A stretch of DNA of 64,000 nt, from the NCBI GenBank assembly GCA_973895155.1, contig OZ316894.1, positions 13,144,001-13,208,000 on the forward strand. Direction: 5' to 3'. Within the stretch, counting starts at the first letter, position 1. Every line of letters begins with the position of its first letter. The notes below the pieces were generated by a model. The model saw nothing but the letters and a program-made list of their open reading frames with translations, did not search any database and had not been told where the DNA came from. Shown piece by piece: positions 21,264 through 32,266 of the stretch. This stretch comes from Marsupella aquatica (Eukaryota > Marchantiophyta). Made by a program: the position numbers and the translations under genes.

Positions 21264-21336
21264 CCTGTTACCAGGATTTTTTTTGCTGTTAACAGTCAAA
21301 TTTAACTATTACTAGTAAGCGATTCCCTGTTACCAG
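21264..21336. promoter_or_regulatory. Subterminal CCTGTTACCAG(G) repeats of MULE A
   Basis: CCTGTTACCAGG at 21264-21275 and CCTGTTACCAG at 21326-21336, with a one-mismatch inverse copy at 38442-38451 near the other end. MULE B has four related copies at its ends. Subterminal repeats of this kind are often transposase binding sites (inference). Confidence 0.55.
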
Positions 21337-21853
21337 TTTTGCATCAATCATAGCCCTTTGATCCGAATGAAAAACTACGCTAATCACATAATTTTTCTTT
21401 AGTGAATTAGGTTTAAAACAAACAATTATTTTGTGCCATCCGATGGATGAAGAGTACTAGCAATCCTCCCTTGCAACAACATTTTGTTCTGGAAGATAAC
21501 TGAACACGGTATGGGGACTATACTCAATGAAACATTCATTCAAATATCACTATTCGTCCAAGCTAAAAAGTGAACCTTAGGGTGGGACCCACCACAGAAT
21601 AAGTGAAGAGTAGTGTCCAAATGAACTCAATCAAAATGAGTTCACTTAAATGGATGGCTTACCCCGTGGCGGATGTCAGCGGTTCGGAGTACCGTGACAA
21701 ACAAATGACAAAACACCTCCTAATGATTTATTTCAGAATAATTGAATAAACGCGGCTTGAATGATATCAACTTACACATTTTAAATAAAACATGTTGTAA
21801 TGCTTACACTACAGCGTACATAATAAAGCAAGAAAAATAAGATTTTTGGAAGC

Positions 21854-21866
21854 AGCGCCCGGCGCT
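21854..21866. repeat. Palindrome motif P1 (AGCGCC-C-GGCGCT)
   Basis: A perfect odd palindrome in the gap between the left terminus and the 3' end of the transposase gene. It is the only unpaired copy in MULE A. Confidence 0.85.
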
Positions 21867-22224
21867 AACCAAAAAATACTGAACAAAACAAGTAACATAT
21901 CCATTGGGTAAAGACAAAATAGTGACTATCCATTATATTGAACGACCTATATAGAAGTTTCGGCCCCTATTATAATCCATTCAAGTTCTGCCTCTCCAAG
22001 ACAAGACTGACTTCGCCCAGAGTCAAAATTGGTTGGCTACAAAGAGTCGACTCCTCAACCTCAAGTTTGAAAACATTTATGTACACCCAGTCTAGATGTT
22101 TACAAGGCATGTACGACTTGCCACATGAATGTCGTAGGAAGAAGTCCTCACAAGAGCAAGCAGGGAAGATACAGATTTGCACGAAGTACATGCTTGGTGA
22201 TCCAAGGTTCTCATGGGTTCGAAT

Positions 22225-25200
22225 TCAAAATTGCTTTCCAAAAGCATTTCCAGTCCGAACATTCCATTCCCCATCCAAAGTCATATCTTCTTGTCGTACA
22301 GACTCCATTCGCTTAGTGTGACCCACAGTGAGATTAGACCGAGGTCTTGAGTTCCTCCCATTCCGACTACCCAGCCGGACATTTGGCTCCAAAAACCTTA
22401 TCGTTTCTAGGAACACGTTCACATTTATCCTGAGGTCAAACAAAGATGGCGCAGATCGACTCGGTCCTGTTGTTCGGGCTAAGACAAGTCCTTGCTCTTC
22501 GAGGAACGTGATTTCAGAAGGAGATAGGCTCGTACCCTTCAGAACAGGCAAAATTTCAGGAAGAGGAGGAAGCTGATGAACACCACGACGCGGACGACTC
22601 TTATAACAGGTTTGGTTTGGGCAGAACCAAATCATTTTGGAGATCGGTTTGCCCCTGAAGAGACAATGGCCCTTCACGACAATTCCAACAACACCGTCAG
22701 ACGAATGGAAGCCAACCTTCTTGATACGATTTCGACACTCATCGCGATCAGAACTCCCATTGAGTGTCCCATTACACTGGGGACCTGCTCCATACTTGGA
22801 CGTCCGTCGCAGCTGCCACTGCCCCAAAGGGACATCCTTCTCTAGAACAATCGTGCGTGGAAGTGGATTCTAAAGTGAGGCTGGTGCACTGAGCGGAGGT
22901 TTTGTGGATCTTGTTGTACGGGTTGTTTGAGGGGTATTGTCCAGTGAATCAGTATCACCATCTGATGTGTCCATACCAGAGAGATTCACCACTCTTGTCA
23001 GAGGATCATTAGAATTTGAGGGAATGGAGGCAAAGTCAGTTCTGTTTAGGTTTTTCCTTTTCAAACCACGAGTATTTGGTGTGGTTATGAGAATGGTGTC
23101 ATGCCAATGGGAGTCTTGTGGAGAGACAGTCCTAGTTGCATGTCCCTTTCTCTTCATTGACTTGGTCACGATATCTCCGTTAAGGGGAGTACTTCTTTCC
23201 AAATCAAAGTCCGCCGCGTTGGAAAGAAGCATGTTGGTCGCATCTTCAAATAACCTCGGCGAACCTGCTTGATCGGCGGAACGGAACACCAATTCCCATA
23301 TAGTCGGTCCCTTTCCTCTGTTCAACCCTTTTCGATATGCACTGTATCCCGCAACTTGAGACAGGGCTCGGTTTTGGTCCACTTTGCATGCTTCAAAAAG
23401 ACCAACTTTTTTCTTTGTAGCCCAGGCTTTCATAGACGCATGCCTTGATTCTGACCCTGTACAGTTGGGAATCAAGGCACCTTCTTCTGCGCTTTTGCTC
23501 TGCCATAGTCCGAATGCAATAATCAGTACTAGCACTGTATTATCAGCACCCGGCGCTGACACCGACAAGTATTTATAACAAACGTGAAATACAATTGCAA
23601 GTATGATTCTGGAACTTTATGGACATGTTGGACTCAAATACGAGCAAATCATACCAGCGCCTGGCGTTAATATGAAGTTGATGGAAATGAAAGACAAGAG
23701 AGGAGAGGGATGTCATACCACTCAAATAAAATTGCCCCACTGGCGCCATCGAACAACCCACCAGGATATCCAGCTTTGTAGCATCATGAGCTTTCCAGGG
23801 ACACAGTTTCCAGATTGCCACCAAACCACAATCTCTCGGGACACGCGATACACTACCACAAACGTTGGAGCGTTTCTTAGTTTCTCCCAAAGTCTCCGAT
23901 GTTCCGATTGACATTCTTCGAGTACTCCTTCCTTGGAATGCCGATGGAAAGATTGATAAAAGTGAAATGCATCAGAGCGCTCCCTCTCCGGGTCTAGGTG
24001 TCCACCAAAAAAAACATTCCGCACAACATTCCATCCAGCTTGTGCATTGTCCGCCATAAACCCTTGGATGACAACCTCCTGTAATCCATTCTCCTTGCAA
24101 ACCTCAATCATAACTCTCCAAGCCTTTTCGAAAGACTCAGTGTCTTCACCTTTCAACTCGCATGTGAAAATTGTACAAAGTGCACGAAAGTTATGGTCGT
24201 AGACATGCGCTCTAAAAGTAAACCAATCGGTTGTGATACGTTGCATCACATCGAAACTGACCCAGGCTCCTTCGAGTCTTCCACCAGGTTGCATCTGTCT
24301 CAAAAGATCCACACCGGAATGACCCTTCGTGGTCATTTTAAAGACGTGAGGCCTGTCGTCTTGACATCCCTGACCCGGGAGCAAATACCTCTGCAGAAAC
24401 GACAGGTTAATCTTCTTTTGCATTTGCGAGAGAAAATCAAATTCACCCCGACCCTGTTGGTCTATCCTAACACTCCGACAAAGAGATGCAAACTTCTGGG
24501 GAGTGGAAAGTACCATCAGAGACTTCCATATTTCAGTTTCTTCGATATCGACCATGTCGTCAACATGTTTGCAGAGAGCTTTCACTATGGACCCTGTAGC
24601 AGAATTCAAGATCCCAGCTGGTTTTGCCAGAGGATTGGCTTCATGATTTTTTATTATTAAATCCTCAGCCATCTTCTCCGCACTCCTACAGAAGGTTTTT
24701 CTACCTGGATGGTTATGCTCACCTATATGAATCGCCAGGCGGGACATATGACTACATGTTTCCGCATCAAGTAATACTTGCGGGTACATATAGAACAAAC
24801 GGGCAGGGCAGTACTTGACACAAAAAGGAATCTGATCACAATAATGACACACAACACTGCCCTCTTCGATAAAAGATCCGACAGCATACTGACCACTAAG
24901 CTTTGGAGTACCCTGCCATGCCTTAGCATTTGCCTTCTTCTTCCTTTGGAAGTACTCGCAGGACTTGTTCCGACATTCAATGAATCCCGTACAGGTAACC
25001 TTACCGAATTGCCAAAGTTTTTTTGGCTGAACGTTCGCGGTAGTTGGAAATATGCGTGTCCAAATGTAGCAATCTTTGGCACGGTCCATGTCCCTAAGCC
25101 TAGAGCCTTTAGAGAGCATCTTGTCAATGGGTGGCAATTCAAACACGACGTTCCCATTATACTTAGTTGGCAGACAGGAGACTTGCTCATGTCTGAAATC

Positions 25201-25701
25201 ACCCGCTGATATGAACCTCGATAACTCGCTATGACCAGTGGATTTGAGTAACGTATCCATCGCACTGCGCCGATACACGACCTCCAACTGGTTGGAGCTT
25301 CCTGGAGTCTCACCTTTAACGATAGCATGTTGCGGGACTTTCATTTTCAACGTAGGACTTGGAGTGTGATCCCCATCTTCACTAGAAGAAATCTCGACAA
25401 CATCAAATGGAACTTGGGGGACACAGGACGGTCCTTCATGGTGTCTTACTCAAAGTGAGTACGAAATCCCCGCGTATAGATGCCAAAACTGTTCACCATC
25501 ATCCACATTGAATGTTGCTGCATCTTCGATGTCATCACTGGTTTCGAGCTCTCAAAGAATGGCCTCAATATCGTTCATCTTCAAATCAAATCTCCCGCAA
25601 AGGTATCTCTCCCAAACCTGCTTGTACGTGTCTTCCACAGGGACGGGGATGGTCACAATATCCCCAGTCCCGAATCGGGATAGAACGATGGACCGAGACA
25701 T
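22225..25701 (-). pseudogene. MULE-type DDE transposase gene with GCM1/WRKY-like zinc finger, three premature stops
   Basis: Start placed at ATG 25701 (MSRSIVLSRFGTGDIV), upstream of the longest stop-free stretch; the frame continues through TGA at 25554-25552 and TGA at 25452-25450 into coding sequence to 23722. A cysteine-rich segment (CTGFIECRNKSC, VVCHYCDQIPFC, IHIGEHNHPGR at about 24720-24990) resembles the GCM1/WRKY-like fingers of plant MULE transposases. The catalytic core has Asp in WVSFDVMQRIT (24252) and Asp in GFMADNAQAGW (24051); the Glu is not assigned with confidence. After a gap containing two palindromes, probably an intron, 23568-22870 and 22827-22225 continue with IPNCTGSESRHASMKAWA; these two are one frame split only by TAG at 22872-22870. 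All three stops fit C-to-T changes of CGA or CAG. Likely role: cutting and joining MULE ends. Confidence 0.75.
23545..23668. repeat. Palindrome pair P2/P3 in transposase gene gap
   Basis: AGCACCCGGCGCT at 23545-23557 and AGCGCCTGGCGTT at 23656-23668, 111 bp apart, each one base from the perfect motif. They bracket the non-coding gap between the two transposase coding blocks. An ATG beside P2 opens the second block (MSVSAPGADN), whose SAPGAD is just the palindrome in translation, so that ATG is probably not a real start. Confidence 0.8.
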
Positions 25702-25979
25702 TGCAATCGAAAACAAATAACAAGGGCTGTAATGTTTCGAGGAAGAAAAGTCTATGCTAATATGGAGCTTATATCAGTTGAACATGGGAACTTCACGTTA
25801 ACATATCCGTTTGTATAAGACATAAAACAAAGTCGACATAGGATCCGTTGGCGCCATAAATGAAATTTGTCGTTTTTCCCCGATAAGTCCGGATGTCAGA
25901 CGCGTAAATAATTCCAAAAAAGACACCACAAAAATCTTTAACAGACTCTAAGATATTGTATAGTTGGAACATTTTGAGT

Positions 25980-26055
25980 AGCGCCCGGTGCTAACTAAAA
26001 TATCTCAAACACAATATGCCCCAAATCTTGATATTCCATACTAGCGCCTGGCGCT
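25980..26055. repeat. Palindrome pair P4/P5 upstream of transposase
   Basis: AGCGCCCGGTGCT at 25980-25992 and perfect AGCGCCTGGCGCT at 26043-26055, 63 bp apart, in the divergent promoter region between transposase and the cargo gene. The nested copia lies about 110 bp beyond P5. Confidence 0.85.
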
Positions 26056-26159
26056 AGTATACGAAAAACCCTCCAGATATCCATCAATACTATGAAATAA
26101 TTGGATTTAAATGATGAATGAAATGTGAATTCTTTTAAAACTATGGATGAAAAATACTC

Positions 26160-26164
26160 GTTAT
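26160..26164. repeat. Copia 1 target-site duplication, left copy
   Basis: GTTAT, repeated exactly at 32037-32041 on the other side of the element. Confidence 0.92.
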
Positions 26165-26361
26165 TGTTGTAATAGACAACTAAAGGAACGCTCAAAGATA
26201 CTCCAACAAGATAGATCCATTACTATTGATGAGGGGATATATATATCCCCTTGGTTACATGGTAGGCAAATGCCCTTATACTGGTCCTATGGTTAGGAGT
26301 TCTCATACTATGGTTAAGGGTTCTCGCCCTATGGTTAAGGGGTAAACTAGGGTTTACAACA
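26165..26361 (-). repeat. Copia 1 3' LTR (197 bp)
   Basis: TG...CA ends. It contains an 18-bp perfect palindrome GGGGATATATATATCCCC (26233-26250), which on the minus strand could serve as TATA region, and repeated CTATGGTTA(A/G)G words. It is identical to the other LTR. Confidence 0.96.
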
Positions 26362-26865
26362 CTCCCCCTTGGTTAGTTTATGGAGGAGCATAAAGTAACC
26401 ACATCTCTTGAACCTAGGGTATAATCCGGTTTAGGGGTCCACCTGTGTGATGTAGCCTCATTAAAACCTCGCCGCTTTCTTCTCGAGGAAAGAGTGCTAC
26501 CATCACTTATATAGGTGGTTTCCCATATCTAATGTCCTGGTTAAGCCTTTTTGCCATGTCTTAGTTAGTGTTGATCGTATGTGCTAAGTGGGGTTATGTG
26601 AATGTTCCTAATGGGTGTCTAGTCTCCCCCTCAGCTCGTTGCCTGGTGTGCGCCTCGTGTTGTTCTTCATGTCGTTTTGCGTATTGCGCTTCGCTTCGTG
26701 TTGTGCTTTGGGTTAGTGAGGCCAAGTCGGGCGTTTTTGCGTTGGTTTGCGTTGTTTCACGTCGGGGATGTGGTGTGGCGCTCGCCGAGTGTGGTGGTCG
26801 GGCATCTGGAGGCGGCTTCATCGGGCGACAGCTTCGTCGTTGGGTAATCCTTTCGAGCTTCAGTG

Positions 26866-29800
26866 TTATGAGGTGGGCTTGATCGTGGACAATCTGCTCA
26901 TGCCTATGCCTTCGAGGTGCGCTCTGTGCAATCCGGCTGGTAGTGGTTTCGTAAACATGTCTGCTCGATTGTCCTGAGATTTGATCCATGCAACATTGAT
27001 ACTTTTCCCTTGTTGTTCTTGCGTGAAGAAATACTTGGGGTCAATATGCTTGGTCCTCTCGGTCTTCAGGATTCCGTTGGTTATCTGGTCGATACACGCC
27101 TTATTGTCTTCGTAGATTGTGGTTGGCTCTGTTATCTGTGGTTTACCGGTGCTGGACCTAATATGATTGATAATGCTTCGTAGCCATACAGCTTCTCTGC
27201 ACGCCTCGTATAACGCTATGATTTCCGAGTGGTTGGATGACGTTGTGGTCATCGTTTGCTTTGAACTTCGCCAAGATATTGCTGTCGTCCCCTGTAAGAA
27301 CACGTACCCAGTCTGTGATTTGGAGTCCTGGGGGTCCGACAGGTAGCCGGCATCAGTGTAACCGGTAAGCGTATCGGGGCTATTCTTAGGAAAGAATAGT
27401 CCAAGGTCGATCGTCCCTTGTAGGTATCTCATGATCCTCTTGATGCCGTTCCAATGCCTGATGGTGGGCTGTGCGCTGTGTCTCGCTAAGAGACTGACGG
27501 CGAACGATATGTCAGGTCTCGTCTGGTTCGCTAGATACATAAGGGCGCCCACCGCTGATAGGTACGGTTTTTCTGATCCCAGTATGGATTCGTCTTCTTG
27601 GCGCTTCCGAAACATATCTTTGATCGGGTCTAGAGATCTGAGTTCCATCGGGGTGGAGACAGGGTAGGATTTCTGCATGTTGAATTGATGAAGTATCTTC
27701 TGCGTGTATGTCGATTGGTAAAGGAATATGCCTGTTTCTAAGTGTTCGATCTGCAGGCCTAGGCAGTGGTTGGGTCTTCCAAGGTCCTTCATCTCGAAGA
27801 CTCCTTTCAGTGTATGTATTGTGTCTTTCATCATCTGTTTAGTCCCGAATAAGTTCACATCGTCCACGTACAGTGCTAGTATCAGGACTTCGTCCATATG
27901 CTTTTTGATGAAGATGCAGGGGGCCAGTCCGCTATTTGTAAATCCGAGGGCGAGCATCTCTGTCTGGAATTTCTGATACCAGATTCTGCCGCTCTGTTTA
28001 AGTCCGTTGATGGAACGTAACACTTGGACTGTAAGTTTTGTTGTTAATTTCTTTCCTCTGGTATGCATTGCCTGTGTATTTCCACTTTGCATCAAGAGGG
28101 CCTTTGTATCCCCATCAGGTATTATTTGGCTGATGCCCTTTTTAATCTCTGTATTCAGGTTCTGGGACGTCTCCCCCTGAATGTGCTGCTTGACCCTCTC
28201 TATCAGTTCCGGGGGGGCAGTCATGTATATCTCAGTATCGAGTGTGCCGTAAAGGTACGCGGTTACCACGTCCATAAGGTTATTAACCAGTTTATGGTGG
28301 ACTGAATGTGCTGTGAGATAGCGATATGTAGTAGCGTCCATTACTGGTGAGTATGTTAAATCGTAGTCCCTGCCCGGGATTTGTGTGTAGCCTTTGGCTA
28401 CTAGCCGGGCTCGATATCTTACTACTATGCCTTTCTCATTTCGTTTTTTCAAGAATGTAAATCGAGAGTCGGTGTAATGTGTACCTGGTAATGCCATTTT
28501 AAATGGTCCGAATACTTGTCGCTTGATGAGGGCGTCCATCTCGGTATGTATTGCTGCTTGCCACTTTGGCCAATCTGGTTGTTTCTTTGCCTCGTTTATA
28601 GTGAGCGGATCAGGAATATCGTTGGTGATTTCCTGTATTACGTTATAGGCAAATTGTTCATCAATTTGGGTTGTCGGTCGTTTATATATGTTACCTGTTT
28701 GCATGTATGTGATTGACATTTCCTCGTTTTCTTCGCTCAGTGGGTCGTTTTGATTTATCGCTGTCACGTTAAGTGTGATCGCTGGTTCCAGCGCGGGTGT
28801 ACCCAAGTTTGCTGCTGGAGTTTTACGTTGGCGAGGCTGGGAGTCCTTGATCCCTGGTGGTCTGCCTCGCTTTGCTCTAGGGGCTGTTACATTGGCCGGT
28901 GTCGAGGAGGTTTGTACTCGCGATGGCGCATTAGCTGCTAAGTTGTGGGATCTTGTGACATTTGCAGCGTCGTTAAATGAGTCTGGAATCTTTTCGAGCA
29001 TTTCATGTAGGTGGAGAAGTCTTCTGACTTCTTCGTCTGCCTGCATGGTTCTGGGGTCATTTCTGTTTTGGTCTGCTTTCCAATTTATGGGCATTTTCGT
29101 TGTGTCCTTGGATTGTGTTGATGCTGTATTCGTGAGCTGTGGGAATTGATCTTCATAAAAATGGCAGTCCTGATGTCTTGCCTTGAACAGGTCTGCCGTA
29201 GTCGGTTCAAGGTATCTAATGATCGAAGTAGAGTCAAACCCAACATAGATACCTGCATTCCGTTGGGGTCCGAGTTTTGTTCTCTTTGGTCCTAAGATAG
29301 GCACCATTACCTGGCATCCGAAAACGCGTAGGTGGGACAGGTCCGGTGGTATGCCGAACGCCAGGTGGTATGGTGTCTTAGAGTTATATGCTGACGGTCT
29401 ATATTGGATTAGTGCAGCTGCGTGAAGGATGGCATGTCCCCATGCTGATGTGGGTAAGTTTGACTTCATTAACAGTGGTCTTGCCACCATTTGAAGTCTC
29501 TTAATAACCGACTCAGCTATACCGTTCTGAAAATGAACGTGGGGAACTGGATATTGAGTATCGATGCCCGCTGCCCAGCAAAAGTCGTCGAATGTTCTTG
29601 ATGTGAACTCGCCAGCTCCATCTACTCTTAATCTTCTTGTAGGATACTCTGGGAACTGTGCTCTTAATTTAAGAATATGTGCTAAGATCCGCGCAAATGC
29701 CAAGTTGCGGGTAGATAGCAATGAAATCTGCAGCCATTTAGTTGATGAGTCGATGATTACCAGGAAATATTTGAAAGGGCCGCTCGGGGGGTCTATAGGT

Positions 29801-31593
29801 CCGCAGATATCTGCATTGATCTGCTCTAGGAACTGTGGTATTGAAAATATTGTTTTTGGTATTGATGGTCGTATGGTCATTTTTCCTTGTGAGCATGCTA
29901 TGCAGGCTGTTTTTACCTTTGGCTTGACTGTCTTGGGGATTCCTTTGGAGTCCCTTATAATCCTGTTGTACATAGTGGTACCCGGGTGGCCCAGTCGACA
30001 GTGCCAGATGTATGTCATATCCTCTGATTCTTGGTGTATATGGAATGTTTGGATACTGGTTGCGTATAGGCCTGGGGGGATCAATGCAAATGTTTCTTTA
30101 ATGGATGGTTTACCCTGTATGTCTTGTATGATCTGTAATGTCTCTGTTTTGCCCTGAGTATTCGTGCGCAGTTGGAGGTTATTGGATCTGATATCCTGGA
30201 AGCTGATGAGGTTTCGGGTTGCTTTCGGGGCATAAATTGCTGACTTCACGGTGATTTTAGTTCCTCCTGGTAGTATAAATGTGGCTCGTCCTTTGCCTTC
30301 TTCTATATGATTAAGTCCTGCTATGGTGGTGATAGCGCGGGATGATGGGGTGATGGCCTCGAAATACTTGCTGTGTTTTAAGATAGTATGTGAGGTTCCG
30401 CTGTCGATGATGCCCGTATCGGGGTCGTCTAATGTCGGGTATTTCCAGTCAGTAAGAGAGGTATGTACTTCTATCTGTTCTTGTGTTTCTTCTCTCTGAG
30501 AGGCAATCAATTCTTCTTCTATCTCCATATAATGTCCTTGGGGGTTTTGTCTGGACTTATTTCTGTCGTTTATGTATCTGTGGGCCTCTTGTTCTGTGGC
30601 TGCACATGCGTTTCTAATGTGGCCAATTTTGCCACATCGGTAACACATTTTCTGGGAATTGTTTGCAGTGTCGTATTGGTTGCTTCGTCCTCTTCCTCTA
30701 TTATTCATGGTGCCTCTGCGCCACGTGTTATTGGATCCGTAGGGTCGGTTATAAGGTTTGCCTTGTCCTCTGAATTGATTTCTCCCGCCCCTGAATTGGT
30801 TTCTTCCGCCTCTGAATTGAGTTCGTCCGCCCCGGTAATTTCCTCGTTGTTTGTCTTCATAATTGGTGTAGTGGGTTTCAGGTCGATGTGGTGGGGGGTC
30901 TGATCCTGCTGGGCGCTTTCTGGCGTTTTGCAAGGCCACGATCTGTTGCTTCTCTTCCACAAGTAAGTGAGCAATCAGATCTGAGTACTTAGTGAAACGC
31001 ATGTTCCTATATTGTGTACCTAATGTGATATTAGATTCAGGGAATGTCGATAGTGTCTTATCGATTCTATCTATGTCATTTATTGGATGTCCACACATTT
31101 CTAATTGAGATGTAATTCTGCACAGTGCGCTATTGTAATTGGCAATTGTGGTGTGGTCCATGACGCGCAGGTTATGCCAATCCCTTCTTGCCTCTGGGAG
31201 CCATATCTCCCTCATATGATCAAATCGGGCTTTGAGGAGATCCCATAGTTTTCTTGGATTAATTTCGTTCATATACTCATTCTTTAGTTGAGGGGTTAGA
31301 TGTTGCCTGAGTAGAAACGCTGCCTTAGCCTTTTGTTTGAGCGTGACATCGATGTCGGTATCTAAGGTGTCTTCAAGGTCTTGTGATGTAAAGTAAGTTT
31401 CGACATCTGTGATCCACGTCAAATAGTTGGATCCGTCGACTTTAAGTGCTGGCCATAATAATTTTTCGACTGTATTCATTATTCGGGATGTCAGTTGATT
31501 TAAGAACTTTGGTGAAGATTGAATCGAGTGAAGTATCTCGATTGTACAATTGACCGGTTGGAAGCTTGTATATGGAGCTGAGGGAGCTTTCAA
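26866..31593 (-). CDS. Copia gag-pol polyprotein, intact (1575 aa)
   Basis: One frame without stops. Gag occupies about residues 40-330 (EKLLWPALKVDGSNYLTW; an Arg/Gly-rich stretch; CCHC knuckle C317-x2-C320-x4-H325-x4-C330). The protease has DSGTS at 397-401. The GAG-pre-integrase segment is near 525-570 (HCRLGHPGTT). The integrase core has Asp in INADICGP (about 595), Asp in RVDGAGEF (about 658) and Glu in NGIAESVIKRL (about 694). Reverse transcriptase spans about 1010-1250, with YVDDV at 1242-1246. RNase H is recognisable by GYTDAGY (about 1411), YEDNKAC (about 1494) and TKHID. The order PR-IN-RT-RH is Ty1/copia. The true start may be the ATG at residue 39 (MNTVEKLL), since residues 1-38 look leader-like. 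It is expressed as one polyprotein and self-cleaved. Confidence 0.97.
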   Translation of the reverse strand: MKAPSAPYTSFQPVNCTIEILHSIQSSPKFLNQLTSRIMNTVEKLLWPALKVDGSNYLTWITDVETYFTSQDLEDTLDTDIDVTLKQKAKAAFLLRQHLTPQLKNEYMNEINPRKLWDLLKARFDHMREIWLPEARRDWHNLRVMDHTTIANYNSALCRITSQLEMCGHPINDIDRIDKTLSTFPESNITLGTQYRNMRFTKYSDLIAHLLVEEKQQIVALQNARKRPAGSDPPPHRPETHYTNYEDKQRGNYRGGRTQFRGGRNQFRGGRNQFRGQGKPYNRPYGSNNTWRRGTMNNRGRGRSNQYDTANNSQKMCYRCGKIGHIRNACAATEQEAHRYINDRNKSRQNPQGHYMEIEEELIASQREETQEQIEVHTSLTDWKYPTLDDPDTGIIDSGTSHTILKHSKYFEAITPSSRAITTIAGLNHIEEGKGRATFILPGGTKITVKSAIYAPKATRNLISFQDIRSNNLQLRTNTQGKTETLQIIQDIQGKPSIKETFALIPPGLYATSIQTFHIHQESEDMTYIWHCRLGHPGTTMYNRIIRDSKGIPKTVKPKVKTACIACSQGKMTIRPSIPKTIFSIPQFLEQINADICGPIDPPSGPFKYFLVIIDSSTKWLQISLLSTRNLAFARILAHILKLRAQFPEYPTRRLRVDGAGEFTSRTFDDFCWAAGIDTQYPVPHVHFQNGIAESVIKRLQMVARPLLMKSNLPTSAWGHAILHAAALIQYRPSAYNSKTPYHLAFGIPPDLSHLRVFGCQVMVPILGPKRTKLGPQRNAGIYVGFDSTSIIRYLEPTTADLFKARHQDCHFYEDQFPQLTNTASTQSKDTTKMPINWKADQNRNDPRTMQADEEVRRLLHLHEMLEKIPDSFNDAANVTRSHNLAANAPSRVQTSSTPANVTAPRAKRGRPPGIKDSQPRQRKTPAANLGTPALEPAITLNVTAINQNDPLSEENEEMSITYMQTGNIYKRPTTQIDEQFAYNVIQEITNDIPDPLTINEAKKQPDWPKWQAAIHTEMDALIKRQVFGPFKMALPGTHYTDSRFTFLKKRNEKGIVVRYRARLVAKGYTQIPGRDYDLTYSPVMDATTYRYLTAHSVHHKLVNNLMDVVTAYLYGTLDTEIYMTAPPELIERVKQHIQGETSQNLNTEIKKGISQIIPDGDTKALLMQSGNTQAMHTRGKKLTTKLTVQVLRSINGLKQSGRIWYQKFQTEMLALGFTNSGLAPCIFIKKHMDEVLILALYVDDVNLFGTKQMMKDTIHTLKGVFEMKDLGRPNHCLGLQIEHLETGIFLYQSTYTQKILHQFNMQKSYPVSTPMELRSLDPIKDMFRKRQEDESILGSEKPYLSAVGALMYLANQTRPDISFAVSLLARHSAQPTIRHWNGIKRIMRYLQGTIDLGLFFPKNSPDTLTGYTDAGYLSDPQDSKSQTGYVFLQGTTAISWRSSKQTMTTTSSNHSEIIALYEACREAVWLRSIINHIRSSTGKPQITEPTTIYEDNKACIDQITNGILKTERTKHIDPKYFFTQEQQGKSINVAWIKSQDNRADMFTKPLPAGLHRAHLEGIGMSRLSTIKPTS

Positions 31594-31839
31594 TCATGCC
31601 AATAAAGTATTAGTCCTTTGGACTCTCGATATGCTGGTCCCGAATTGATGCTCTATGTGAAATTTCGTGTTTTTGTAAAAAAAATTCAACTCTGAGGCAA
31701 AAGAATGGAGACCAAGAAAAAAAACGGTTATGGCAGTTTCTAAAAAAAAATGCCACTTTACGAGCATTCTCCTCGTGTAAAACTCGATTGCATCTGCTTG
31801 AAAAAAAATGATTTTAGAGACTGGCTCGTGCTGATAACG

Positions 31840-32036
31840 TGTTGTAATAGACAACTAAAGGAACGCTCAAAGATACTCCAACAAGATAGATCCATTACTA
31901 TTGATGAGGGGATATATATATCCCCTTGGTTACATGGTAGGCAAATGCCCTTATACTGGTCCTATGGTTAGGAGTTCTCATACTATGGTTAAGGGTTCTC
32001 GCCCTATGGTTAAGGGGTAAACTAGGGTTTACAACA
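31840..32036 (-). repeat. Copia 1 5' LTR (197 bp)
   Basis: Identical to 26165-26361 over all 197 bp. It carries the promoter in the minus-strand direction. The 18-bp ATAT-centred palindrome is at 31908-31925. It is followed by the GTTAT duplication at 32037-32041. Confidence 0.96.
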
Positions 32037-32045
32037 GTTATCACT

Positions 32046-32266
32046 AGCGCCGAGCGCTAGTATAGGATGCAAGTAATTTTTCCCAAAAACCATTAAAACA
32101 ATAGACATTTCTTCAAATATGGGGTTGTTTTGATGAAATTTATGTATTCTAGACACCATTTCAGACCTATTGTATAGCTGTTGTTTATACTAGCGTCGGG
32201 CGCTGCCATGACAATCATCCCAATTATCTACTTCACGGGAAGTTGTTTATAATAGCGCCCGACGCT
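32046..32266. repeat. Palindromes P6, P7 and P8 upstream of the ParB-like gene
   Basis: AGCGCCGAGCGCT (32046-32058), AGCGTCGGGCGCT (32192-32204) and AGCGCCCGACGCT (32254-32266). P7 and P8 are 62 bp apart, nearly the same spacing as P4/P5 (63). Before the copia insertion P5 and P6 were about 126 bp apart, so the divergent promoter region held five sites. Each has one change from the perfect motif, and every change is C-to-T or G-to-A. Confidence 0.85.

Larger units (their letters stand above)
26165..32036 (-). mobile_element. Copia 1: complete, very young Ty1/copia retrotransposon
   Basis: A 5872-bp element with two identical 197-bp LTRs (TGTTGTAATAG...GTTTACAACA), a perfect 5-bp GTTAT duplication and one uninterrupted polyprotein on the minus strand. 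Next to the 5' LTR (minus sense) the internal sequence starts CGTTATCAGCACGAGC, a primer-site region shared with copia 3 at 54814. Before the 3' LTR a polypurine tract AAGGGGGAG precedes TGTTG. LTR identity means insertion was recent; nothing seen would prevent autonomous mobility. It sits in the divergent promoter region of MULE A. Confidence 0.97.

Noticed and set aside
22870-23568. A separate gene starting MSVSAPGADN
   Set aside because: The apparent start lies on palindrome P2, and the following sequence reads as a continuation of the transposase; probably a later exon.
26568-30903. Plus-strand open frames across copia 1
   Set aside because: All are antisense to the intact 1575-codon polyprotein and have no recognisable domains.
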